A DNA stretch of 64,000 bases, taken from NCBI GenBank assembly GCA_031553885.1, contig JAVBKV010000053.1:1-64000 (forward strand), given 5' to 3'. Positions 1 to 8,981 of the stretch are shown piece by piece. The position numbers and the translations under genes are program-made. Position 1 is the stretch's first letter. Each line of letters begins with the position of its first letter. This DNA comes from JAVBKV01 sp031553885. Lineage in GTDB: Bacteria; Bacteroidota; Bacteroidia; Bacteroidales; Azobacteroidaceae. Below the pieces are notes generated by a model that was not told the DNA's origin, searched no databases, and saw nothing but the letters and a program-made list of their open reading frames with translations.

Positions 1-652
1 GAGTCGTTTTTTTTCGAGCAGGATACCATAAGATCCAAACGACAACTCCCATAATCAAGAACTGATAAAAATTATACCACGACTGAACAGTCATTGCATC
101 AAAATGCTTCATCAGGTACTTATCATACAAACCACTGGCAGCACCGGTAATAACCGACAAAACCAGAAAAATAACCCATTTGTCTTTTCTGAAGTTAATC
201 CCTTCTTTCCTTCCGGTAATAGAGAGCAGATAAAAAGAAAGAACAGACAAGAGAACTCCAATCCACTGACAGATGTTTAACCGTTCGGCAAAAATCAGTA
301 ATGCACCAAGAAGCACCACTACAGGTTGAGTTGCTTTAATAGGGCCTACAATAGTCAATGGAAGGTACTTAGTGGCAAAATAAGCAAATATCCAGGATGA
401 AAGAACGATAACTGATTTGAGAAAAATATATCCGTGAACAATCCCCGGAACAGATGGAACAAAAAAAGCACTTCCCTGTATAAGTTCCGGGAAATACCTG
501 GACAACATAACAAAAGGTAAAAAAATAAGACTACTGAACAAGGTATTCAGAAACAAAACTGGGATAACCGCATTATTCCCGAGCGATGCTTTCTTACAGA
601 CCTCATAGATACCCAATAGAAAAGCAGAGAGAAAAGCCAGGTAAACCCACAT
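1..652 (-). CDS. EamA/DMT-family membrane transporter, partial
   Basis: The reverse-strand reading frame opens at an ATG at 652 and runs off the window start after 217 codons, so the C-terminus is missing. The protein begins MWVYLAFLSAFLLGIYEVCK and is almost all hydrophobic helices. It includes a conserved-looking stretch around PLTIVGPIKATQPVVVLLGA in the first repeat, then a second repeat starting near KWVIFLVLSVITGAASGLYD. This two-repeat, ten-helix layout is that of EamA (drug/metabolite transporter) permeases, which move small metabolites across the inner membrane. The substrate cannot be read from sequence. It lies 56 bases downstream of truA on the same strand and could be cotranscribed with it. 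The intervening bases are an A/T-rich run of near-repeats (aaaattaaaaatgaaaaatg) of the kind common between Bacteroidales genes. Confidence 0.8.
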   Translation of the reverse strand, partial: MWVYLAFLSAFLLGIYEVCKKASLGNNAVIPVLFLNTLFSSLIFLPFVMLSRYFPELIQGSAFFVPSVPGIVHGYIFLKSVIVLSSWIFAYFATKYLPLTIVGPIKATQPVVVLLGALLIFAERLNICQWIGVLLSVLSFYLLSITGRKEGINFRKDKWVIFLVLSVITGAASGLYDKYLMKHFDAMTVQSWYNFYQFLIMGVVVWILWYPARKKTT

Positions 653-708
653 AGGAATGAAAAATTAAAAATGAAAAATGAAAAGTTAAGGACTAAGGAA
701 GATGGGTA

Positions 709-1467
709 TTAGGATATTTGGAAAATTTCGGGAGGATATTCAATATCTACTAAAAAAAGGGCATTACCAGGAACAGAAGTACCGGCTTTGCAGCGATCTT
801 TTTGTTCAATAATCCGACGAAAGCCTTCTTCTGTAAGTTTCCCTCGCGCCACCTCCAATAAAGTACCTACAATAGCACGTACCATGTTCCGTAAAAAACG
901 ATCGGCCCGGATCGTAAATACATAGTTTTCACCTTCTCTCTCCCAGTAAGCATGCATAATGCGACAATTATTAGTTTTAACATCCGTATGTAGCTTACTG
1001 AAACTGGTAAAATCCACATATTCAAACAAGAGTCTTGCGGCCTTGTTCATTGCCTCATAATCCAACGGATGAGCAACCTTATACATCCATTCATGGTAAA
1101 ATGGATCTTTCCGGTCTGTGATATAATATTTATAGGTACGAGATAAAGCATCAAACCGGGCATGGGCGTCCGGTAGCACACGAACAATCCGTTGTATGGC
1201 TATATCAGGAGGTAAAATCCGGTTGAGTTTTTCTGTCAGCACTGCCATATCCGATTCGTCTCCCTCCCAATCAAAGTGAGCTGTCATCAACCGGGCATGA
1301 ACCCCGGTATCGGTTCGTCCGGCTCCTGTAACCGAGATCTGCGAGCGCAGAAGCATACACAATCCCTCTTCGAGCCGTTGCTGAACAGTAATTCCATTGG
1401 GCTGAATCTGCCAACCACAATAATTCTTTCCGTTATACGACAAATCGATAAAATAGCGCTTATTCAT
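709..1467 (-). CDS. truA: tRNA pseudouridine(38-40) synthase TruA
   Basis: The 252-residue protein matches TruA in length and motifs. The catalytic aspartate sits in GAGRTDTGVHA (about residues 48-58). It is preceded by the substrate-binding start RYFIDLSYNGKNYCGWQ and followed by the conserved RTYKYYI and RFLRNMVRAIVGTLLEV segments. TruA isomerises uridines 38-40 in the anticodon arm of many tRNAs, in the cytoplasm. A tRNA-Leu gene lies just upstream on the same strand. A promoter with a -7 box at 1491-1498 fits a leader of about 20 bases. An EamA transporter follows on the same strand. Confidence 0.96.
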   Translation of the reverse strand: MNKRYFIDLSYNGKNYCGWQIQPNGITVQQRLEEGLCMLLRSQISVTGAGRTDTGVHARLMTAHFDWEGDESDMAVLTEKLNRILPPDIAIQRIVRVLPDAHARFDALSRTYKYYITDRKDPFYHEWMYKVAHPLDYEAMNKAARLLFEYVDFTSFSKLHTDVKTNNCRIMHAYWEREGENYVFTIRADRFLRNMVRAIVGTLLEVARGKLTEEGFRRIIEQKDRCKAGTSVPGNALFLVDIEYPPEIFQIS

Positions 1468-1490
1468 CCGGATAATGAATTAAATGACAA

Positions 1491-1523
1491 CAAAGATAGA
1501 ACAATAAACAACATTCATACAAA
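1491..1523 (-). promoter_or_regulatory. Bacteroidetes-type promoter of truA
   Basis: On the reverse strand a -7 box TATCTTTG (1491-1498) is preceded, 21 bases upstream, by a TTTG at 1520-1523. This is the TTTG-N19-21-TAnnTTTG layout known for the primary sigma factor of Bacteroidetes. Transcription would start near 1485, about 20 bases before the truA ATG. Confidence 0.6.
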
Positions 1524-1563
1524 TAAAAAAGGCAACTCCTTGTGGAACTGCCTCTTACTTTTG

Positions 1564-1647
1564 TACCCAGAACAGGACTCGAACCTGCACATCCTTGCGG
1601 ACACTAGTCCCTGAAACTAGCGCGTCTACCAATTCCGCCATCTGGGC
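1564..1647 (-). tRNA. tRNA-Leu (anticodon CAG)
   Basis: The reverse strand folds as an 84-base class II tRNA with a long variable arm. The acceptor stem is GCCCAGA/TCTGGGT (a G-U at the first pair). The anticodon stem CTAGT/ACTAG encloses the loop TTCAGGG, giving anticodon CAG, which reads CUG leucine codons. The T arm contains GGTTCGAGTCC. The 3' CCA is not encoded. Confidence 0.95.
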
Positions 1648-1755
1648 CTGATCTATTCAATAAATTCGACTGCAAAAGTAATCTTTTTTCTGAAAACTAC
1701 CATATCTTTTGAATTATTTTTCACCAATATAAATCAAAATTATAAAGAATTGAAA

Positions 1756-1927
1756 TCAGGCGTAAGCCTATCCCCCGCTGGGGGGGGCAGGGGGAGGACC
1801 TGGCAATGATACGAGTATAAAGACAGATGATTAAATGGGCGAATTTTATTGTACCTATCTGACTCTGAATTATCAAGCGTCCAATCCTCCCCCTGCCCCC
1901 TCCAGCGGGGGATAGGCTTACGCCTGA
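1756..1927. repeat. Long intergenic inverted repeat (two 43-bp arms)
   Basis: The arm at 1756-1798 is matched by the reverse complement of 1885-1927 at 42 of 43 positions, with an 86-base spacer. Each arm is itself rich in C-runs followed by G-runs (ccccgctgg...ggggg) and so can fold alone as well. It occupies most of the 1648-1992 gap between the giant gene and tRNA-Leu. No credible gene is present there: a 243-base open frame over the repeat encodes low-complexity sequence. The repeat lies just downstream of the giant gene's stop and could act as a terminator or as a REP-like mobile repeat; both are inferences. Confidence 0.9.
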
Positions 1928-1992
1928 TACATATAAAAAAAGAAAGGATGCCCTTACGAGCATCCTTCCCCTTTCTATAATCGGTTTGTCAA

Positions 1993-4900
1993 TTACTTAA
2001 CAACCACTTTTTCTACGTTAGCACCGTTCTTAACGATTACCACACCGCGAGGAGCAGCAATTGTTTGTTCAGCACCATTCAGAGTAGCGGATTTAACCAG
2101 ACGGCCGTCGATTGTATAAACTTCAACCAAACCAGTACCGTTAACTACTTTCACACCACCTTCTACACCATAGATTCCAGTTTCAGCAGTATCAACTCCG
2201 TCGATATCGGTATATTTATCATTGCTGATCTTACCATATTCGAATACCAGAGCAGATTTTCTTTGTTCTTCACCTGCAGTACCTCCAAGAACCGGACGGA
2301 ATGTCAGGCGTTGGTTGATACTTGACAAGTAGTAGTATGTAGCTGTAGCTGTGTTAGATTTTGTAGAATCAACACCTGCAACTACCCAGAACTTGTAGTT
2401 TTCACCATATTTTGCATATCTCAAACCGAACAATTGAGTATACCTGGAATCAGTAGTCGTCAATTTATCTGTAAAGTATGCATACGGCTCACTAGCAACT
2501 CCGGAAACTGTATACCAGTATTTGCTGGTTGAAGCTTGGCTGTGTCCTGAAGTCAGGTATTTACCAGATTTCGTATCTTTAACTCTGTAATACCAGATCT
2601 TTTCAGTGTAATACTTAGCAATATTAGCAGAATCAACAAATTCGAATTCGAGGTTCAAGTCGCTTGAATTAGCCAAGTCAGCCATAGACATCAAGATTCC
2701 GTAGTTAGGATCAGCTTCTCCTGAAGGATAAACAAAACCAGATGATTTATCTGTAAATTTCAGAGCACCCATGTCTTTAGTTCCCTTACTGTTTGCTTTG
2801 TATACGTATTGCAGTTTCACCCATTTGGATTCTGAATCCGGTTTTCCGGAGAAGAACCATGTAGTTGCACCCAATTCATCTTTATCAGTAAACAGGTTCG
2901 CCGGACTTGTAGCCAGATTAACTGTGTTGTAATCCATCTTACCAGAAGTACCGATGATACGAGCAAGGTATACATTCGTGTTAGCTTTGATTACCCAATT
3001 GTTAGCTGCATTCTTTTCAAATGTCGGCATAGACTGGATATACAAGCGATCTTCATTGTAGTTTTCAGAAGCAGCTTTAACATCTACACGTTGAATTGAG
3101 TTGATATTACCTGTATTCAATGCATACGGGAAGCAGAACTTATATTGGTTAGCTTTGTAAAGATTTGCAGTAAGACCTGGAGCTTCTAAGGCAGCAAGGT
3201 CGGCAGCAGCAATCTTAGACTTACCAATAAATTTGATATCACCGTTTGCAGAAGTCAAATAATAATCCTGATCAGCACCCTTATAGATAATGCTATAGTA
3301 AGGAACATAGTGGTTAACTTTACCATTACTACATTTAGCAATTGTATCATTACCTGCAGGTACAATTCTCAAGAATTTAGCAACGCTGCTTCCGCCTTGT
3401 TCTGCATAAGCTACCATTTCGTTAGCAACAGCAGGATCAAACATCTTAGACCAGATATAACGGTCTTGATAGTAAGTTTCCAGAATAGCCCAAGCAAAGT
3501 TGATAGCTTCTTCTTCACTTAACTTCTTGTAGTAGTCGATAGCACTGTCACCGTTGTATTGACGAATTACAGCATTAGCATCAGCTACTTTGCTTACATC
3601 ATCAGTATACTTGTTGGTAATTTCATCGATCTGAATATTTTCAGGAACCATCCAGGTTGCACCACAGTTGTAGTATTCTTTATTTTGAACTCTCAACGGA
3701 TCAACAGCGATTACCTTACGGGAATATCCCTTATAAGCAGTTTCAGCTTCTGAAATCAGATAGAAATAATAGCTACCACTTAATGTTGTAGTATTTTTCA
3801 CCAACGGATATTGGTTACGATTACGCAGTTTACCCGGTTCTACATTGTTTGTGAATGTATAAATCGGAGCTTTAGCGCCATCTTCTCCCAAATTAACAGC
3901 CCATTGTACAGATGCATCAGCATAATCTTTAACATTTTGTCTGTTAGCATCGCCTTCAGCTGCACTTACATAATAACCAGGATTATCTAACTTTTGGATG
4001 AAGTTCAGACATTCAAAGCCCTTCTTATACAATTCGTAAGAGAATACGTATTCGCTAGCCGGAATACCATTATCACTACTAGCTCCAGTTGTTTTGTCCG
4101 GAAGAACAATTAATTTATAATCGCCGCTCTTTCTGTCGTGATAAGCTCCTACTCTGAATTCATCACTTACATCCGGATTACCGATATTAGCATTAACTGA
4201 AACTGCACCAGCTTTTTGATTGTTATAATCATACAGATAAGCAGCAGCAGGAACAAACATGAACTGTCCGAAAGTATATTCTTTGTCATACGGAGTGATA
4301 CAACCTGAACCACCCTTACGATCATCGTCAATACCTAACTTACCGTAAACAGCAAATACCTGAAGCAATGTACTATCAGCAAATGATGTTTTCTTGTTAT
4401 CAGGAACTGAGAAAAGAGTTTCGAAATCAAGAACGTCACCACTGACACTCGGAGCCATCTGTTGCAAGTCTTGGCTGAATACGTTGTTCTTAGTTACAGA
4501 CATGTATTTTCCATCTGTAGTACGTACGTAATACAACTGAACAAAACGATCGCTCTTAGCGCCGAAATTAGTGAATCCAAGCGTGCTGTTACCATTATAA
4601 GTACGGCATACTCCGGTTTCCGGGTTAGTAAGAGTTGTCAACCATCCTTTACCAGCAGCATCCGGAACAATCTTACCAGCCGGAACCAATGTAAACTTAA
4701 TAGCATTAGTAGCAGCTTCTACAGCGTAAGAACCTTTGTTCACAATAAAATCACCATAAGTCGTGTCTGTTTTAGTAATATCAACACGTTGAGCTTTCAA
4801 CGGAGCACCGAACATACGGGTAGTTCCTAAGAATTCATTGTTGATGTAATCAACAGCACACTGTGTTTTAGGAGCAACTCTGTCGAAATCCCAACGAGTA

Positions 4901-7791
4901 GCGTCTTTTACATTTCTAGTGGCATAGATATCCCTGGAGTTTTGAGCCAACTGCATATAAACAGTTACACCTGTCATAGCTCCATATGCATCCTGATAAT
5001 TCAATGTTGTATTGACAGTACCTGTAGTTGTTTTATATGTAGCTGTCGGAACAAATGTTTCAATCAAGAAGAATTCTTGTTCTTTATCACCTACCAACGG
5101 TTGATAGAAGCGGAACAAAGAAGCACTTGCTTTAGCATTATAATTCGTACCATCAGCGATAAAACGGAATCCGTAACGTTGACCATCATTGCTTTCCAAA
5201 TTAGGTCTTACAACATCATACGTCAGGTATTTGTCACCTCTCTTGATATAGAACCATTTGTAAGAATCAATCTTACCACCTTCCAGAATAGCATTTCTAT
5301 CACGGCCTTGCAGGTTAGTTAACACGGAAGGATCTACATTTTCCATATAGATAGTATCTCCGGCTACATTTTCCAAATCGGTAGTAATTCCGACATAAGC
5401 AACACCACCAACACCTTCTTTGAATAAGTCTTCGTAAGCCAACGCTTCTCTCAACGACCAGCTACCCAATTTATGCAGGTAGTTAGCCAAGGAGTCAACT
5501 TTCAAAGCATCCCAGATTTGTTTACCCTGAGCATCCAATGAATCGTGTCTCCAGTATACGTTATGAGCATCGTATGGACCCGGATCCTGAGTATTGAATT
5601 TGATAGGAATCAGTTTCAGTTCTAATCCATAAGCATTCTTAACAACATCCCAAGGAGAATTTACTTTTTCGTAAGAACCAATGTTGGTTTCTTCTGCGAA
5701 TTGAATACCTTGAGTATGATAAGGAGCTACTGTGTGACACTTGTCGATTTCAGGCCACATATACGTTTTCCGTTGTTCACCTACGTTATCACTGCTGTAA
5801 TGGAAACAATTTGTTTTGATACCATTAGGAGCTTGTGCAATAGCAGGATCTCCATTGTAACCGTTAGTTTCTACTAAACCTGTAACAGGATTAGGAGTCG
5901 TATTGTATTGTCTTGCAAGATCAATAGCAGCATTCCATCCTTTGATGTATTTGTTTGCTTTTGTTTTGCTGTTAACATCAAACAAACCAGCATCTTTCAG
6001 GTTATTCAGGAAGAACTTATCCAATGCATCTTCAAAATGGATCGCTTGCCATACATCAGAACCCGGAGTACCAACGGCACCGGCTTCTTTCTTCAGATAA
6101 GCCAAACCTTCATGAGCCAAAGAAAGACCCAACGTAGAAGAATAATACAATGTATCGCTCAACTCGTTAACAAGACGATAACCAATCAATTTTTGATTTG
6201 CTACAGTGATAGTAGCATCGAATTCTCTGTCATATACTGCGATTGCAGCCCAGTAAGCGCTCAGATTCAATGAATCAAACGGAGTATTGTAATACAGATT
6301 TTCACCTCTCCAACGATTAGCTTCTTTATCTGTCAATACGAGTTTCTTTTGAACTGAACCATCAGTAGCATACTGACGAGCTACATCCAATACCATCGGA
6401 ACGTTGTTACGTCCTTTGATATTAGTTTCTAGGTAGAAATATCTCTTTTGAGCAAATGCGTTATAAGCAGTAATGTCTAACAAAGAGAATAATGCTTTTT
6501 GATAAGCAGTGCTAGCAGCATAATCGGTAGGACCAGCAACCCACTGTGCAGATTCACCTGTAGCCAATGCTGTATAAGCCCAACCAATTTTGAAGAAATC
6601 ATCAGCTCTCAAAGCTCCCACATTATAATCTACAGGAATTTTCGGAGAGTTGTACATTACAGCCTGGTTTTGTTTTTCTACAGAAGGAGTCGTAGAACCG
6701 AAACCTTGAGTAAATGCACCTACCGGATACAATTCGAATGTTCCATCGGCATTGATCCAGATAGCAAAACGTTGAACTTCACCATCCTGAATAGTAGCTT
6801 TAGGATCAGCCAACGTCAATTTATTACCATTCACTGTATTATTAGCTGTAGACTGCATCGGGAACACATTTGCTCCTTGCTTCATTGTCACCAGTTTACC
6901 ATTGGTTTCAGGAGCAATCAAAGCAAAGATTTCAATATTACCTTCTTCGTTCAGGACTTCTCCAGGAACTTTAGAACGTGTTCCAAATCCAGCAGTAACC
7001 TGAGCAGCGGTAAGGCCTGTAGTAGTGAACTCCGGACCACCATTAGCTGCCAAGTAATTGTACTCATCAGATTTAACGACATGGAATTTTTCGTATCCAT
7101 CTACTTTCAAGTTTCCGTGAGTTCCGTCAACGATCTTAACGAAATCGGGGAAGTCTTTGAAGTCATAATCACGAGCCCAACGTCCAGAAACAGGAGTAGC
7201 TTCAACCCAGATAGCTCTCCAGATCTGAGTAGCAACACCATAATTATTAGATGCAGACTTGTAATCTTTGAATGACATCAGCTTCAATGAATTGTCAGCA
7301 ATAGATCTTACCAACAATTGACGACCGTCGTCATTAGCTGCTACTGCAGAAGGAGCACAAACATATCCCCCTTCTTTCGGGTTATAAGTTCCTGTAACAT
7401 TTGCAGCACTAGGATTAATCGGTTGTGCAAAACGAACCAATTCCCAGTTGGTAACACCGCCGTAAGTCAACGTTTTTGTTCCATCAAATGATTTGAAAGA
7501 AAAACGTTTAACATTGTCAGCTTCCTGTGTAATTTTAAAATAATCTTTTACATTCATGAACGCACCTGCTTCCGGTTTGAAAGCAAAGTCAGTTCCAGGT
7601 AATGTCAACGCTCCAACAGTATCAGGCAATGTACTGTTCCAGTACATGTCATTAGCCTGAGCCTTAGCACCCCTTACATTCAACAGATACGTATAAGACG
7701 TACCATCGAAATCGGTGGGAATTGCAGCATTAGCCTGAAAAGTCACCAGCGCCATGAAGGCAGCAAGTAGTAAAAATAATTTTCTTTTCAT
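1993..7791 (-). CDS. Giant secreted protein with repeated modules and type IX-like C-terminal domain
   Basis: This 1,932-residue protein starts with a clear signal peptide (MKRKLFLLLAAFMALVTFQA, cut after ANA). It ends with a domain of about 70 residues containing VEVYTIDGRLVKSATLNG and GVVIVKNGANVEKVVVK. That ending matches the pattern of type IX secretion/C-terminal sorting domains and of the family I recall as DUF6383. The interior has no catalytic motif that I recognise. Segments of the form aromatic-aromatic-x-hydrophobic followed by (G/D)-K-Y-(L/M)-(T/S) recur, for example near residues 855, 1095 and 1740, with looser copies near 460, 1350 and 1505. This suggests repeated beta-rich (beta-trefoil-like) modules. 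I chose the ATG at 7791; a GTG two codons upstream (7797) is also in frame. It appears monocistronic. Function unknown; surface or secreted location is inferred. Confidence 0.85.
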   Translation of the reverse strand: MKRKLFLLLAAFMALVTFQANAAIPTDFDGTSYTYLLNVRGAKAQANDMYWNSTLPDTVGALTLPGTDFAFKPEAGAFMNVKDYFKITQEADNVKRFSFKSFDGTKTLTYGGVTNWELVRFAQPINPSAANVTGTYNPKEGGYVCAPSAVAANDDGRQLLVRSIADNSLKLMSFKDYKSASNNYGVATQIWRAIWVEATPVSGRWARDYDFKDFPDFVKIVDGTHGNLKVDGYEKFHVVKSDEYNYLAANGGPEFTTTGLTAAQVTAGFGTRSKVPGEVLNEEGNIEIFALIAPETNGKLVTMKQGANVFPMQSTANNTVNGNKLTLADPKATIQDGEVQRFAIWINADGTFELYPVGAFTQGFGSTTPSVEKQNQAVMYNSPKIPVDYNVGALRADDFFKIGWAYTALATGESAQWVAGPTDYAASTAYQKALFSLLDITAYNAFAQKRYFYLETNIKGRNNVPMVLDVARQYATDGSVQKKLVLTDKEANRWRGENLYYNTPFDSLNLSAYWAAIAVYDREFDATITVANQKLIGYRLVNELSDTLYYSSTLGLSLAHEGLAYLKKEAGAVGTPGSDVWQAIHFEDALDKFFLNNLKDAGLFDVNSKTKANKYIKGWNAAIDLARQYNTTPNPVTGLVETNGYNGDPAIAQAPNGIKTNCFHYSSDNVGEQRKTYMWPEIDKCHTVAPYHTQGIQFAEETNIGSYEKVNSPWDVVKNAYGLELKLIPIKFNTQDPGPYDAHNVYWRHDSLDAQGKQIWDALKVDSLANYLHKLGSWSLREALAYEDLFKEGVGGVAYVGITTDLENVAGDTIYMENVDPSVLTNLQGRDRNAILEGGKIDSYKWFYIKRGDKYLTYDVVRPNLESNDGQRYGFRFIADGTNYNAKASASLFRFYQPLVGDKEQEFFLIETFVPTATYKTTTGTVNTTLNYQDAYGAMTGVTVYMQLAQNSRDIYATRNVKDATRWDFDRVAPKTQCAVDYINNEFLGTTRMFGAPLKAQRVDITKTDTTYGDFIVNKGSYAVEAATNAIKFTLVPAGKIVPDAAGKGWLTTLTNPETGVCRTYNGNSTLGFTNFGAKSDRFVQLYYVRTTDGKYMSVTKNNVFSQDLQQMAPSVSGDVLDFETLFSVPDNKKTSFADSTLLQVFAVYGKLGIDDDRKGGSGCITPYDKEYTFGQFMFVPAAAYLYDYNNQKAGAVSVNANIGNPDVSDEFRVGAYHDRKSGDYKLIVLPDKTTGASSDNGIPASEYVFSYELYKKGFECLNFIQKLDNPGYYVSAAEGDANRQNVKDYADASVQWAVNLGEDGAKAPIYTFTNNVEPGKLRNRNQYPLVKNTTTLSGSYYFYLISEAETAYKGYSRKVIAVDPLRVQNKEYYNCGATWMVPENIQIDEITNKYTDDVSKVADANAVIRQYNGDSAIDYYKKLSEEEAINFAWAILETYYQDRYIWSKMFDPAVANEMVAYAEQGGSSVAKFLRIVPAGNDTIAKCSNGKVNHYVPYYSIIYKGADQDYYLTSANGDIKFIGKSKIAAADLAALEAPGLTANLYKANQYKFCFPYALNTGNINSIQRVDVKAASENYNEDRLYIQSMPTFEKNAANNWVIKANTNVYLARIIGTSGKMDYNTVNLATSPANLFTDKDELGATTWFFSGKPDSESKWVKLQYVYKANSKGTKDMGALKFTDKSSGFVYPSGEADPNYGILMSMADLANSSDLNLEFEFVDSANIAKYYTEKIWYYRVKDTKSGKYLTSGHSQASTSKYWYTVSGVASEPYAYFTDKLTTTDSRYTQLFGLRYAKYGENYKFWVVAGVDSTKSNTATATYYYLSSINQRLTFRPVLGGTAGEEQRKSALVFEYGKISNDKYTDIDGVDTAETGIYGVEGGVKVVNGTGLVEVYTIDGRLVKSATLNGAEQTIAAPRGVVIVKNGANVEKVVVK

Positions 7792-8026
7792 AAACACTAA
7801 ATTAAATTAATACTAAAAAAAAATATAATATTCTCGTAAATTTCTATTTGTCAAACTGTTACTCAACATAATGTTATTCACAGCTCCCAATTAGCCAATA
7901 AACGCCGCAAATAAACGACATTTTCAGCAAAAAAACAAGTTTTTTTCGTAAATATTACCCTTTTTTACTTGCTTTTTTCACCTTTATGAGTCATTTAACT
8001 GCCGTCGTTACGGTAGAATGGGTATG

Positions 8027-8034
8027 CAAATGTA
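8027..8034 (-). promoter_or_regulatory. Candidate -7 box for the giant secreted protein gene
   Basis: TACATTTG on the reverse strand matches the TAnnTTTG consensus, without a good TTTG at the expected -33 position. Transcription would start about 230 bases before the ATG at 7791. The gap 7792-8140 otherwise holds only A/T-rich DNA, including the palindromic A-run/T-run near 7928-7947, and no convincing gene. Confidence 0.35.
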
Positions 8035-8140
8035 AAATCTTTTATCGAACCATCCTTATTTAAAGAAATTTAAACTGCAACTACCCAACAAAATCCTGCG
8101 ATTTATGTACAAAACCTGATGTTGAGAGGACAAAGTCCTT

Positions 8141-8971
8141 TTATTTGCATTGCTTCTTCAGAATCTCGGCCTCTACAGGGTCGTACCCCAATGCCACAGC
8201 TTTCTCGACATCGTCCCTGGCACTGCTTTTTTCATGCAGCAGTAACTTTGCCTTACACCTTATTATATATAGATAAGGATCCTGCTTATTTTCTCCCCGA
8301 AGGCGAATGGCTTTATTAACATCAGTCAATGCCTTGCTGGGCTTGTTCATCAGCAGGTACAACTCGGCCCGCCCGGCATACACTTCCGGATTGTCGGGCA
8401 GTTTGTCTTCTAAAAAATAATAGATTTTTTCTGCTTCATCGAATTCCTGCCGGAACTTACAAACCGATGCAATGCCTAAGCGTCCGTATAAGGTATTAGG
8501 ATTTAGTTCGAGGATCCGGTTAAAATCAGCTTCGGCCCGTTCGTAATTTTTAAGTTGAAGATAGAGTAATCCGCGCAGATACAGAGCTTCCTCATTTGCA
8601 GGTTCTACGGCAATCAGGGAAGAATAGTCCAATAAGGCATTTTCGGTTTGTCCCATTTCGGTAAACAATGAAGCCCGGGCTTCCAGAAGAGTCGTGTTTT
8701 TAGGAGCCTGTCCCAACGCAGCTGTATAAGAAACCAAGGCCTCTTTTTTCTTTCCCTGCCGGCGCTGAATAGTTCCGAGATTATTAAGTACCAGGGGGTT
8801 CATCGGATTAGCAGGCTCCAAACGGAGAGCATTCACCAGAACAATTTCCGCAGAATCCAACTGATTCCGCTCAATATAAGAAAAAGATGATTCTATCCAT
8901 TGATCGTAAGTTTGTGCAACTCCTTTCGAAGCAATGAATAGAATCAAAAAAAACGCTACCCGAATTTTCAT
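8141..8971 (-). CDS. Exported TPR-repeat protein, third gene of the RprXY-like operon
   Basis: The 276-residue product has a signal peptide (MKIRVAFFLILFIASKGVAQ, predicted cut before Gln). From about residue 40 to the end it carries a series of tetratricopeptide repeats, seen as repeated A-x8-G-x2-Y/F-x11-A-P patterns such as LVLNNLGTIQRRQGKKKEAL and ALYLRGLLYLQLKNYERAEA. TPR arrays bind partner proteins; here that would be in the periplasm. I chose the ATG at 8971 over an in-frame ATG at 9004. The later start begins the signal peptide, has GAAAGA just upstream and avoids overlap with the response regulator, which ends 10 bases before it. Cotranscription suggests a link to the envelope-sensing pair upstream, but this is inference. 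Confidence 0.85.
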   Translation of the reverse strand: MKIRVAFFLILFIASKGVAQTYDQWIESSFSYIERNQLDSAEIVLVNALRLEPANPMNPLVLNNLGTIQRRQGKKKEALVSYTAALGQAPKNTTLLEARASLFTEMGQTENALLDYSSLIAVEPANEEALYLRGLLYLQLKNYERAEADFNRILELNPNTLYGRLGIASVCKFRQEFDEAEKIYYFLEDKLPDNPEVYAGRAELYLLMNKPSKALTDVNKAIRLRGENKQDPYLYIIRCKAKLLLHEKSSARDDVEKAVALGYDPVEAEILKKQCK

Positions 8972-8981
8972 TCTTTCAGGT

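Noticed and set aside
1276..1614. Open frame across the start of truA and tRNA-Leu
   Set aside because: Runs through a tRNA gene and antisense to truA; no protein features.
1756..1927. Phase-variable invertible promoter
   Set aside because: No promoter is visible in the spacer, and no recombinase gene is in the window, so the inversion idea is kept only as a test.
1721..1963. 80-codon frame over the inverted repeat
   Set aside because: Its sequence is the repeat translated; nothing suggests a protein.
6499..7275. A 258-codon open frame antisense to the giant secreted protein, and several shorter ones beside it
   Set aside because: Ser/Thr/Ile-rich low-complexity translation with no motif or signal; it shadows a gene with a clear signal peptide and sorting domain.
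7792..7797. GTG start two codons upstream for the giant gene
   Set aside because: The ATG at 7791 gives a standard signal peptide start (MKRKL); the extension adds nothing.
7928..7947. A-run/T-run palindrome upstream of the giant gene as a terminator
   Set aside because: It has only a two-base loop and pure A-T pairing; no gene needs a terminator there.
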